A DNA stretch of 64,000 nt from the NCBI GenBank assembly GCA_023653785.1, contig JAMKCH010012615.1:1-64000 (forward strand), read 5' to 3'. The notes below the pieces were generated by a model. That model was not told the DNA's origin and did not search any database. It worked only from the letters and a program-made list of their open reading frames with translations. Origin of the DNA: Ophioderma brevispina. Lineage: Eukaryota; Echinodermata; Ophiuroidea; Amphilepidida; Ophiodermatidae. This document shows, piece by piece, positions 47,636 to 57,906 of the stretch. The translations under genes and the position numbers were made by a program. The stretch's first letter is position 1; each line of letters starts with the position of its first letter.

Positions 47636-48021
47636 TATTGCTAAATTGCTGTAAAACTTGATAGGTTAAAGGCCGACTCAGAGATTTCCTGAGGAGGGCG
47701 CCCTCAATTTCCAAAAAAATCGTGTTTTTTGCATGTACATAATGCTTGTCCATATACTAATCACTGTGTGAAATTGCTAAGCTTAAATCGAATTCCTTCA
47801 TATAGAAAATCACAACTTTGTTATAAAATTCCGGATCCGGAAATTTTGTTATACACAGTATCCTATGGGACGTAATACTACACATAAATGTTTACTGCAT
47901 CAAAACGAAAAATCCGATTCAAATTTCGGAATTGTGCATTTTAGGTTACTATCTTTAGTTCTAGTTGACTATTACACAAAAAAATAATATTGCTAAATTG
48001 CTGTAAAACTTGATAGGTTAA
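47636..48021. mobile_element. TTAA-type element missing its right end, inside a 34-bp direct repeat
   Basis: TTAA (47666-47669) precedes AGGCCGACTCAGAG, the left terminus of the family seen whole at 55165-55518. The bodies match (ctaatcactgtgtgaa, aaaattccggatccgg, actatctttagttcta), but this copy stops near 47987 before the final ~30 bases, so the right terminus is absent. A 34-base sequence ending GATAGGTTAA lies immediately left (47636-47669) and again right (47988-48021). Flanking DNA has therefore been duplicated in place of the right end. Confidence 0.85.
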
Positions 48022-48595
48022 CTAATAAAAAATCCCTTTAAAAGGGAAGAACAGAAAGCCATCTTCGTGCCATGGAATCAACTTTAGACTTGATTTGGTG
48101 GTCTTGTTATAAATGGATTTAAAATTTGTCAATAACAATAGTTTGGTCAGCATGTCAAAGTACATTATTGCCATCTCTCTCCTTGGTCATTTCTTTTGTT
48201 TTGAAAAGTTTAGGGGATGATTCAAGTGCTGTGTATACCTTGGGGGAGAAAAACGAGAATGCAAAGCAAAACTACAATCTTGTTTGTAAGTCCTTGGAAC
48301 AGTTGTCAATATTGTCAAATGTGTTTTCAAAGATATGGGCTTGATGCCCATTGTCACTTTAACTTTCTTTCCCCTTCCCATGCCCTCCCAAGTCAGTATT
48401 GAAAATTTAATAGGCAGAGAGATTGCCGTGTGTATCATGTTAACACAACAATGAATTGGGATGGAAGTGTTCCAACAATTATGAACAAGATTGTAGGATT
48501 TCATGGTTCTGGCTAGATGCAGGCATTGTATTCAGAGAATGTACAGCATAACTACCTTGTTATTTTAACAATGGTTGTATGGTCATGAAACTTAT

Positions 48596-48875
48596 TGGCT
48601 GGTATTCTGAAAGGGAGACTAACTTTAGACCCGGGTTTAAACCGGGTTAGTCCTACAAGAGTGGACTTTTTTCCTTCCAACATACTCTAAAAATGTGCTG
48701 TAACGGGTGAGAAAATTCCTCTTGGATGGGCCGTTCTGGCCCATCCATGAGGAATTTTTTCACCTGTTACATTTAACTTTCACAGTATTTTGAAAGGAAA
48801 AAGGTCCACTCATGTAGGACTAGCTCTGGTTTAAACCCGGGTCTAAAGTTTGTCTCCCTTTCAGAATATCAGCCA
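48596..48875. mobile_element. 280-bp foldback element with ~130-bp arms
   Basis: It reads TGGCTGGTATTCTGAAAGGG at the left and CCCTTTCAGAATATCAGCCA at the right. Pairing continues through 'ttagacccgggtttaaacc', 'gtcctacNNgagtggac', 'tgtaacNggtgaNaaaattcct' and 'ggatgggcc'. The apex is GTTCT at 48733-48737. Pairing is nearly continuous with a few mismatches and bulges. There is no ORF. A transcript through it would form a long double-stranded hairpin. Confidence 0.93.
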
Positions 48876-48938
48876 TTGTGTGTACTAAATTTTTGTAAAA
48901 GCAGGCGACACTTGTGGTTCGAGAACCGCCTTGTTTAA

Positions 48939-49251
48939 AGGTGCATTTATGATTCCAGCATACCTAGTTTTATTTATTGTTCACTAATATCCTTGAGAAA
49001 AGCTTATTCACAAAATTTGAGCTAATTCCAATCTTGCGGTTTGTGTTATAAAGCAATTGCTTGTTTCCCACGGTCTCATAGGCCACTGTGCTGTAATTTT
49101 TGTCTATTTATGGACAGAAAATACAAAATTGCAATTCTTAGAGATACGACCAAATTTGCATGTAAGATTAGATACACATGGATTACTAATGTTAACTGTA
49201 CAAATGATATAAAAGTCGGGGGGGCAGGGTTATGGTTCACAAAATGCCCCT
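48939..49251. mobile_element. TTAA-flanked element with AGGTGCATTT ends
   Basis: TTAA lies at 48935-48938 and 49252-49255. The left end is AGGTGCATTT and the right end, read on the other strand, is AGGGGCATTT. Degenerate relatives are at 12056 and about 62528-62888, sharing 'gagNaaagcttattca', 'cccacggtcNcataggccac' and 'tgtgctgt'. It is non-coding. Confidence 0.85.
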
Positions 49252-50705
49252 TTAATATTGCAAAATAAAAAATATATAAATTACTGCATTTGCAGAAGCA
49301 AATTCAACCAAAGTGGTAGCAATCCCTCAAAAATTGGGGCAAAAATTCAAATGTTATTCCATTTTCCCCCCATGTTTTGAGCCAAGGGGACAACTGCAAC
49401 CCAATATTTCAAACCAGGGGAGCAACTTCCCCCTCCCAATTCCAATTCAATGAAGTACTCATGTGGCTTTCATATAATCATTTGATTTCCTAACACTATG
49501 AAGCTGCTTTTGGAGTCATTTTAAAGCTTACTTTTGTCCCCATTTTGTGAGAGTGTATCACATATATTACAGTTGCTGTCAGAATCCTTCAGAGGTCGGG
49601 CAACGCGCGCGCCGCAATATTTGCATAAAAGAGGCGGAGACTATGGTTAGCCTCAGGCGCGATTAACCAATGGGGAGGCCAAAACCTTACTTCAAACAAA
49701 GCCAATCGGTATCATTTCCGTGTTGACGCACGTCACGCTCGGCGCACGGTAAATAACTCTGAACAATTCTGACAGAGAGTATAAACACTTATATTAAACA
49801 AAAAAGTGAGTTGGACATCTGACATTCAAGACCAAAGTGTGAATAGAAAGGCAAACATATTTTCTAGCAAAAGAAACCCAACTATGTAGACCACCTTTCA
49901 GTGAGTGAAAAAGTTAGACAAGCACAAAATGGGAGCAAGTTTGGCAGAAAAAAAGGGAGTAAATTAGATACTAGGGTATTGGCTGGCCACTGCAGGACCC
50001 AGCAAAAATGGTGACATATAGCAGTCAAACTCATTCACAGTTTTAAGGAAGTCTGTGGCTTCAAGGCACACAGACCTCAGTTGGTATTGATAGATATGCC
50101 AACATGCCACCGGTACTGCCAATGCATTGTGGAGCTTTGGCATGCAGAGCTCCAAAACCATCAGGCCACAATTTGGCACAAATTTTAATTTGGGTGCACT
50201 CATAACAATGCGGTAAATATGAAGCCAAGTCTTGATGAATCAGAGTTAAGTTTACAGTTAGTGAAGGGGTGTATTTGATTCGGAAAAATGAGCCGGGAAA
50301 TGAGCATTATCCAAAAATGTACAAGCTATCCCAGAAGACTGATTTCTGGGAAGAGATGGGGGGTCTCGAAGTGTTAACTTGCTGTATCAGTAGGTACTTC
50401 ATGTTATGTATCACTGTAAAATACTGTTGTCAGTCACCCGTTAACAACTGTTTTAAAAACTTTCAAACAACTTTTTAAATGGCATTTTACAGTGTACCAG
50501 ACTTAAATATTATACAAATATTGGTTGCCTGTGTATGCAACAGTCTATATGCCATGAGAGACGGGTTAAAAAATAGGGCCGGAGGGTAACTGTAAACGCT
50601 TATTGCCTGTAGGTTCCCTCAGCAAATAGCAATCGCAGTACACCTGCTTGGGCTATTTTTTACCCTTTCAGTTAAACAGAGTGAGCTTATGTTGTTGTTT
50701 CCGGT
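49252..50705. other. Unassigned stretch with a CpG-rich, CCAAT/octamer spot
   Basis: No gene supported. See the separate entry for 49585-49760. The frames at 49964-50203 and 50269-50478 show no known motif. Confidence 0.35.
49585..49760. promoter_or_regulatory. Promoter-like CpG-rich patch
   Basis: This short patch stands out from its AT-rich surroundings. It has GCGCGCGCCGC, an octamer ATTTGCAT followed by AAAAG (about 49618-49630), CCAAT words at about 49667-49671 and 49702-49706, and a CACGTCACG stretch near 49731. Octamer plus CCAAT is a combination used by histone and snRNA promoters, but no such gene follows on either strand. Low confidence. Confidence 0.3.
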
Positions 50706-50768
50706 GTGTTGTTTTTGTTGTTTCCAGTGTTGTTTTTGTTGTTTCCAGTGTTGTTTTTGTTGTTGCAA
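50706..50768 (+). repeat. Three tandem units of 21 bp
   Basis: The unit GTGTTGTTTTTGTTGTTTCC(A) is repeated three times. The last unit ends 'ttgttgcaa' instead. On the minus strand it encodes Lys-Gln-His-Trp-like repeats, but no gene is indicated. Confidence 0.9.
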
Positions 50769-51011
50769 CGTAGTGGCAGTGCAGACCACACCGCTGTAGT
50801 GAACCATTTGAATAAGCAACCAGTTCCAGTTCAGATATCTCTCTTTCACCAATTTAACTTGCTACCTGTAAAACTAAAATTGTACACAAGATAAAATGCT
50901 ATCTTGATAAGGATAGGATTCACACAATGGTTAGATCACTGTACTTTTGTGAGTGATTATTGTAACCCTGGCTAAGTAGCTGTTCTGAAAATGATCATTA
51001 CACCCACTGGT

Positions 51012-51240
51012 TTAACCCCATGGGCACTACCACCTATGATACAATCTCTTGATTGGTTAATTTACAGGACACACATGGATATCCCTCTGAGTAACCAATC
51101 AAAATATGAAAATCTATATTTATGTGTAAACCATACCACCATCTTAGCTCTATTACAGTATCTCTGATTTTGATCATTACATTGTATACATGCCAAGTAA
51201 CCAATCAAAATAGTGCTTAGATGTGATAGATGGAAGGTAC
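51012..51240. mobile_element. Degenerate relative of the 56789 TTAA element
   Basis: Begins TTAACCCCATGGGCACTACC where the 56785 copy reads TTAACCCCCTGAGGTCTACC. Both contain 'tctctgatt' or 'tcttgattgg' and an ACCAATCAAAA motif, which here occurs twice about 105 bp apart. No right terminus is visible. Confidence 0.5.
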
Positions 51241-52115
51241 TGCCCACTGGCTTCAGATATGACAATGCATCCAACTGTGTATGTTTACAAATGCATCAAT
51301 AGCCATTGGCTGGAGTATCTTATGATTTTTTATCTTCATACCACACTTATACTAACTCCCAGCACAGCAGCAGGTTATGATCCATCTATAATAAAACCAA
51401 ATTTGTCATTCCCCATGTAGCTAAAGCTTTTTGGGCAAAGTCTTGTCCATCTAGGCACCCTGCATATGGAACTCCCTACCCATCCACATTGTGAATTGGA
51501 CTCAAAAGTTTTAAAAGTAGCTCAAGACTTAAGGCAAATAAAGGTTATGACAAAAACTTAATTTTTATCATCAGTATTTTGTAGTCCTGTAGTGAAAATC
51601 CCAGGAGTAGTCAGGTGTTCTCAAACAAACTACACACATGAGTGACTATGAGGACTTTGACATGGGGATATGTCGGTGAAAGGGCATGTGTCACGATAAA
51701 GGTCCTTTCTGTGACAAAAGTAAAAGTGGTAGACTTTCAGTGTGAAATCGTTAAATTAGACACCTTTCAGTAGTTTTTTGTGTGCAAACTTTCATCAAAA
51801 GTAACTATTTTTAACCCAAAATTGGGGGGGGGGTCTATTGGTAAGAGGAAAGAAAGACGGGTCTTGTGGTGACCGCAAATATACTAGACAACAGACTTGG
51901 CATATACCATAATAAAACATTCCCCTAGGCTGAATGCATTTAATCCTAATCCAGCTTGTCTAGACATTTACATAGCTAACCAGAACCTTCTCGCATCAAA
52001 TATTCTATAAGTTTGCTATCTTTGTATTTTATATAGGCATGCAAAAATCTGATGGTGATTTTTGTTTTTAAGCAGGAAGGGGGGGGGACACATTATGGAT
52101 TCATTGGTTCCACTC
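51241..52115. other. Unassigned stretch
   Basis: AT-rich with G runs at about 51826 and 52080. No gene supported. Confidence 0.35.
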
Positions 52116-52342
52116 GCCCTTTTATGGCAAAAGGGCGTAACTCAAGTTATACTTTTTTGCCTTGAAAGGGTTTTCCTGCAAAAACAATGCATTAGGGATA
52201 CATATTTTTAAAAAAATATTTTTAGCATGACTTAGGCTTGATATTTAAAAAGAAAAATGTATCCCAGAATGCATGGTTTTGCAGGAAAACCCTTTCAAGG
52301 CAAAAGGTGTAACTCGAGTTACGCCCTTTGCCATAAAAGGGC
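52116..52342. mobile_element. 227-bp foldback element
   Basis: GCCCTTTTATGGCAAAAGGG at the left is mirrored by CCCTTTGCCATAAAAGGGC at the right. Pairing continues through 'gtaactcNagttaNNcNtttt', 'gccttgaaagggttttcctg' and 'atgcatt...gggatacat'. The loop is a short AT-rich segment near 52210-52245. It is non-coding. Confidence 0.92.
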
Positions 52343-52480
52343 CGCACTGTTGTCGTTGTTGAGGCTGTGTTGTTGTTGTCTTGAAAAAGGGTTAACATTT
52401 GCCTGTAATATATCCACATACTTTGATGGATTTAAACAAAATGCATCACAGGTGCAATATGGGATTCCCCATTTGTTGAT

Positions 52481-52660
52481 GAGGTCAAGATCACATACCA
52501 AGGTCAAAGGTCACATACCAAGGTCAAAGGTCACATACCAAGGTCAAAGGTCACATACCAAGGTCAAAGGTCACATACCAAGGTCAAATGTCACATACCA
52601 AGGTCAAATGTTACATACCAAGGTCAAAGGTCACATACCAAGGTCAAAGGTCATGTGAAG
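52481..52660 (+). repeat. Nine 20-bp units, six with a perfect DR1 (AGGTCAAAGGTCA)
   Basis: Units of aggtcaaaggtcacatacca run from 52501 to 52640, preceded by a degenerate unit and followed by a unit with a changed tail. AGGTCA-A-AGGTCA, the direct repeat with one spacer bound by RXR heterodimers and HNF4-type receptors, is intact in six units (52501, 52521, 52541, 52561, 52621, 52641). Two units have AAATGTCA or AAATGTTA. It lies in the GGTCA-rich repeat family also seen at 19190-19400. Confidence 0.93.
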
Positions 52661-52844
52661 TCAAGTTGTAAACTTGGTTTATGGAGATTACAGGCAAAGC
52701 CTCATTATGTTTTGAGGTTAAAGGTCACTATCAAGGTCAAATGTCTATGAGCCGATTCATTCACAAACCGACGATGCAGTACACAAGCGGTCCGAGGACC
52801 GATGTATTTTTTTATGGCATCAAGTAGGAAAGCCAGTAATTTCT

Positions 52845-53350
52845 GAAAACTAGTTATCATGTCTTGTCCAATTCTTGTAAAAACTTGCAGGTATGCCAGT
52901 AATGACATTTCTTTGGAAAATTGTATGAACTTAGATTTGAAAATTTTAGCAACTGTTGTGTTTTGGGTCATTGATTGTTTTTTGGGCATGAATCAAGTAG
53001 TATTAAAAAGTGAAAAAGTATGGTGTCTGTGACTCTTGTCGCTACAATGTCGCTTGCTGTCTGAAAGCCATGTGTTATTAATGTTGGCCTTGCATCCCAA
53101 TGTCTGTTTATATAAAAGGCTCAGTTCAGTCACCAAATAAGCAAAGATATTGTAATTCATTCAGGTACATGTTGCATTATTTATATTCAATGATATAATT
53201 TACGTAGAGTTAACGATTACAACAATGTGCCATTTTCTATTGTTAAATAATAGAAGGTATAATATGAGCTTTGGTAAAGAATGTTGTCTTTGAATGGTAC
53301 CACTTTATAGGCTACTGGCCATCATTGATGCTCTGGTTTGATTTACTGAT
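52845..53350 (+). repeat. Partial third copy of the long dispersed repeat
   Basis: 52845-53100 matches copies A and B near their left ends ('atcatgtcttgtccaattct', 'ggtatgcNagtaNtgacatt', 'ttNtgttttggg', 'gaaagccatgNNttat'). 53265-53350 matches the separate block at 13035 and 17035 ('gttgtctttgaatgg', 'catcattgatg'). The long interior of copies A and B is absent. Confidence 0.7.
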
Positions 53351-53553
53351 TTAGCAAATCAACTGGAGAGCCTTTAATATTGGTTTGATATGTTTGCTTG
53401 TTTTTGTATGGGTGTGATTGTTTCTGCACACCGTGATTATTATTTTGTTGTTCTTGATGTACAACAAATACATTATTTTGATAAAGATTTAAATCACTTT
53501 AGTTGTTTCCTATTACAGGCACATCAGTGATTTGACCTAAATCATAAAATTAA

Positions 53554-53908
53554 AGGGCAACGAGAAGATTTCACTAACAGGTGTCCCGAAAAAAAATGTG
53601 AAAATTCTGATTTTGGCAGTGGGTGTAAAGCTTTATATCAAAAAAAAATATCCCCATCTGAAGGGGTTAAGCTGAGAAACCTTATACTTTGTAACAAAAA
53701 TTGTGTAATTTTATTTTCGTATAGGAGCAAATACGAAATTCAGCTATGTTTTCTATTGAAATATAAGCATACACAAATCACCTTTTGTTTCCATTTTAAG
53801 TTGTTCTGTAAACAAAATAACAGGTAGGGAATATATTGAGGCATCTATCTATATGAAAATCACTTACAATCACAGAAAATATGAAGACTTGAAATCTCTC
53901 GTGCACCT
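53554..53908. mobile_element. TTAA-flanked element with AGGGCAACGAGAAGATTTC ends
   Basis: TTAA lies at 53550-53553 and 53909-53912. The left end AGGGCAACGAGAAGATTTC pairs with the right end, read on the other strand as AGGTGCACGAGAGATTTC. It is 355 bp of AT-rich DNA without an ORF. The exact target duplication and inverted ends make this a clear non-autonomous element of the piggyBac target type. Confidence 0.9.
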
Positions 53909-54735
53909 TTAAAGAATCACAAAAATCAGTTTTTTGCATTTTTGGAACAAGATAGGTATCACGAATATGCCCTGCAAGTGATAAGTCTGAGAGCAGCCTA
54001 ATAAGGACAAAATTGATATTTTAGTCATTACGGTTCATACGGAACAATTACTATCAAACATGTAAATGAATGGGGATTCCTATCTCTGAACATTGCTGTT
54101 TTCTTCCTTTACTGTCAATTTTTCAGTGGGAAAAATATACCTTCTGAAGAGTCCTACAGACTTATCTTTCCTTCTAAGCTATTTCTACAAATTTAAAATA
54201 TTTTTATCTTCGGGTGAAATGTGAATCACTGATAGTGTCTTTTTTACACGCACTTATCGTAGTATATCTGCGTTGGTCCTGATCCAAGGTGAAATTAATA
54301 TCGAGTGAAAATATTCGAGGGCATAGTAACAAACCATGAGAATTTTCAGTGTGATTTTCAGACATATTTCAGTGCCAAATCTGTTATGGATTTTCGTGGA
54401 TGCTAACCATTTTTTATCAGGGATTTCACAGATTGGTTCGCATACATTGTGTAATCAGGGTTGTTATTTGCTCAATGCACTGTGGAGTTAGTGTTCCGTA
54501 GGATTCACACAGGTAAACAGGCTTACAAGTCAAAAATATATTGTTATTGACTTCTCCAATTGCAACCTTTGTGCAAGGCACGGTGTGGTTATGTCACTGG
54601 GATATGTTGATCCCTCCAACCCTGTCAGAACCTGTGTAGGTTGTATAACACAGAAGTAAGTGGTTTGATGCCACAGTTCATGCGAAAGCCATCTCAAAAA
54701 CCACTGATGTAAGAATAGGCTTGTTTAGACACATG
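53909..54735. other. Unassigned stretch
   Basis: AT-rich, no supported gene or repeat. Confidence 0.35.
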
Positions 54736-54971
54736 ATTCTGAACAGTACTAGTGTTGCCAACAAAAATTTTGCTCAGGGTGGCGCTTGGGAGGGCCAAAA
54801 AGTAGCCCCAATTTTTTACCTCAACCAATTGGTTTCTATGGGAAAAAAATCACCGATTACCCCACAGAACCGCCGACCGAGGAAAATGGCACTTTGAGGC
54901 ACTTTTTGACATTCAAACGTAGCCTGAGTGGGTGGAAATTAAAGCGTGGGGTTGGCAACACTGATTCTGAA
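54736..54971. mobile_element. hAT-type MITE with exact 8-bp target duplication
   Basis: ATTCTGAA at 54736-54743 is repeated at 54964-54971. The 220-bp element between starts CAGTACTAGTGTTGCCAAC and ends GTTGGCAACACTG. The ends pair as CAG...GTGTTGCCAAC with a small insertion at the left. CAG...CTG ends and an 8-bp duplication are diagnostic of hAT transposons. The chance frame inside is not a gene. Confidence 0.93.
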
Positions 54972-55164
54972 TGTGATTCATGAAAAGCTAATTCTGATTT
55001 TTAGGGAAAATGACAAATTTAATTCAAAGGTGCCATTCAGACCCAAAAGTGTTAACTCTATGACAAAGCAATATGTTATTATTGAATAGGAGGGAAAATA
55101 CTCAAGCAAAGAAAACCCATACAGACATAATGCCCTTCCTGTCATTTGATAATATTTTTATTAA

Positions 55165-55518
55165 AGGCTGACTCCGAGGTCCCGATGAGGCGCAACCTAA
55201 CTTTTTCAAACAAATCATGTTTTTACTATACATAATACTTGTCCATATCCCTAATCACTGTGTGAATACTAAGCTCAAATCGAAGTCTTTCATGTAGAAA
55301 ATCTCAACTTTATTATAAAATTCCGGATCCGGGAATTTTTCGTTAGACACGGTATCATGGCAGTGTACACTGTTGCATAAATGTTGACTGCAATAAACAA
55401 ACAATCCCGATCATCCAACTTGAATTAGGCATTTTAGGTGACTATCTTTAGTTCTACCTGGCTATTTTTAATCACTACACTACACCAAAATTTATATTTC
55501 CAATCTCTGAGTCAGCCT
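55165..55518. mobile_element. TTAA-flanked element with AGGCTGACTC(C/A)GAG ends
   Basis: TTAA lies at 55161-55164 and 55519-55522. The left end is AGGCTGACTCCGAG and the right end, on the other strand, AGGCTGACTCAGAG. It is 354 bp and non-coding. It is the complete relative of the broken copy at 47670. It carries an aTTCCGGATCCGGgaa palindrome at about 55320 that is shared by both copies. Confidence 0.92.
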
Positions 55519-55522
55519 TTAA

Positions 55523-56784
55523 AAAAGGGTTACTAGTATGCCCCATCAAGATGATCTGAATAGCCTCTAAGTCTATAACCATCCAGCTTTAACATTCAGA
55601 TTCACACCATTGGTTGAATAGCCATTGTGGCTATTTCATCCGATAGAGTCACAACAACGAGGTTCTATATAGATAAGAGAGTAAAGCGTTACGTCCATCT
55701 TTCAATCGTCTCGCATGTTTTGCCGCCACAAAGAAAACAAAGTACCAACAATAGAAGCAATGCTGCCTCCTCTTCTTCACCAATACGGTGGGTGCCGCTT
55801 TGCATATGATACACTAATCGGTAGTGGATACATTGATTTATGTGTGAAGGTGGCCAGGTCAATAATACTGCAACACCTGGAATCATTGTGTCTCAGATAC
55901 TCTTTTTTCCCATAATGTAATGCACGCTTAGGTGAAAAGATGTATTCATGAGGCGGTTTATTTAAATCAAGAACTACTGACGTTTCATATTTTCATTCGT
56001 TGTGTGGCCATGGGAGGACAAAAAATTTAAACCAACCCAATAGCACCCAACCTTCCAACAACTGATATTTTGTCCGGATTGTTTTTAATCGAATTGGAAT
56101 TAAATGTGTGTATACAAAGCAAACCCAAAACTAATAATTATTCCGTGCAATATTCAAAATGTCAGCGCCCAGCCACGGACGACTGGTTTTGAATGGGCTT
56201 TCACCCCCTGGGTCAACACCACATAATCAACTTTGTATTTTGTTCATGATTTACATAACATTCCACAAGGTTTAACTTTTGTGAATATGCCTATGCCAGA
56301 CGGACAATGGACATATATGTTTGCTTCTATTGTAATAGCTAAAACTTACAAGCATGGAAAAATGCACTTTCTCATTGATTTGCCCGGCAACCCTCTTTTA
56401 TAAATGATCCTTAAATCTTAGACCATCATCATGCATGTGTTGTCAAAAGTTTTGCCATCGCAAAGAATCATGCACCGTGTTTTTGTGCAGTTTTCGATAT
56501 GGCTTCCAAAATAGCGTGGGCTATAATGGGTTCGTAGTTTGTCTATGACGATGTGACATATTTTAACCAGTAGTAGTGCAGAGTTCTAATATTTTTATAA
56601 TAGGACTTGATCTCAGTATATGCGAAAAAAGCGTCCACCAACTCACTCGTTTTGGTTTTGGGTAATCAGCGAAAATAAGCTTGTTTGTGCCCTTTCTAAA
56701 GAATTATGATTAATGAGGACAATCCGAGTCCTTGGGTCAAACTGGCAATGTTTCTTGTCTCCTTTTTAAATTATTACTCAATGT
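55523..56784. other. Unassigned stretch
   Basis: No supported gene. The overlapping small frames at 55627-55915 show no family features and lie opposite one another. Confidence 0.35.
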
Positions 56785-56788
56785 TTAA

Positions 56789-56981
56789 CCCCCTGAGGTC
56801 TACCACCTTACTTACAGCATCTCTGATTGGCTTATTTGATGATATAGCATGATATAACCTCTTATATACCAATCAAAACGGCATTATATACCTGTACAAA
56901 CCTTAAGCTTTTCTTACCAAGTCTCTGATTGTACAAATACTCATATAACTTTAGTATACCAGTAAAATTGGCCTCAGGGGG
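56789..56981. mobile_element. TTAA-flanked element with CCCCCTGAGG ends
   Basis: TTAA lies at 56785-56788 and 56982-56985. The ends CCCCCTGAGGTC and (other strand) CCCCCTGAGGCC form a 12-bp inverted repeat with one mismatch. CCC-starting termini at TTAA are typical of piggyBac. It is 193 bp with two internal 'ctctgattg' words. It lies about 50 bp upstream of the acceptor of the exon at 57036. Confidence 0.93.
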
Positions 56982-57035
56982 TTAATACATACTGTCTAAT
57001 CCACCCTCTTTCTTATTTGTGTTTTCATATAGCAG

Positions 57036-57906
57036 GCTCCTCATTACAGCCAAGCAGCTTCCACAGTGACGCTCTTTTACCTTTTAAGATACCCTAGGGT
57101 TGGCACTGCTGATGTTCACATTGCAATATACACTGTGACCAAACTGGAAACACCATAGCTTCAGATTGACCAAAGTGATCTGACCAGTAATGGTCAAGAA
57201 GAGGAGGAGAGAGAAGGAAAATGTGTGGTCTAGAGACAAGCAATGTGATGGTGTGGAAACAAGAGAGAATTAATGGTCATGTTGAGAAGGAGGTGGAGTC
57301 AAAGGGTGGCAGAAGAGTATCACGATATTACAGAAACTGACAGAGAACACTCAGAAGCATGTGCTGATAAGACCCTTCGCCCCTTGAAATAGTGCAGGCC
57401 CAAAGTCAAAGACCAAGACAAAGATAACTATGACCCCAGTCCAAGAATTTTGGCATAGGACCTCCACCCATTCCTCTGCATGGATATGAGAAAGATGAAC
57501 AAAAGTGTGAACCCCAGAAGAGACCAAGCAATATGCCATTAATCTCCCACTTCCGCTGTCAGATACTGAGAAAGAAAGTGATGTGGGGTAGCTCATCATC
57601 ACCTCCTCCATGTTAGTGACTGATATAGATGATCCCCCAGTGTTGGCTTCGAATGAAGTTGACTCACACACCAGGCCCTGTGTTAGACAGTAAGGGGAGC
57701 TTGCCGTCCATAACACCATTACCAGCAGAGATTTAGAGTGTCAATTACCAGATCCTAGTCAAATGGCAGATACTGTAGAATCAGCAGACTTGGCTAGTGT
57801 CATGTCATCAGAATGAATCCAACCCATCACAGGAAGGGGAGAATGGTACTACGCATGAAGTTGCTGAACGTAAGCTCTGCTGTGAGCAGCGTGTGGATGG
57901 TTGTAA
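57036..57906 (+). pseudogene. Disrupted 5' part of a long coding exon
   Basis: A strong acceptor (tttcttatttgtgttttcatatagCAG at 57009-57035, pyrimidine-rich) is followed by coding-like sequence in shifting frames. It reads APHYSQAASTVTLFYLL through SNGQEEEEREGKCVV, then other frames with VEKEVESKGGRRVSRYY, TETDREHSEACADKTLR, INLPLPLSDTEKESDV, DPPVLASNEVDSH, MADTVESADLASVMSSE and NESNPSQEGENGTTHEV. Composition is acidic and Ser-rich like the intact part downstream. At least six frame changes or stops occur within 870 bp. Sequence error or a pseudogene would both explain this. The 5' end of the gene is not in view. Confidence 0.55.

Noticed and set aside
52257..52658. 133-codon frame ending in repeated VKGHIPRS-like peptide
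   Set aside because: The repeat peptide comes from the 20-bp DR1 array read through. The start lies in the foldback element, so no gene is indicated.
55627..55915. Overlapping small frames on both strands
   Set aside because: Mutually antisense, short, and without motif or splice support.
57351..57719. A 122-codon minus-strand frame
   Set aside because: Lies opposite the disrupted exon whose plus-strand segments look coding and sit behind a strong splice acceptor.
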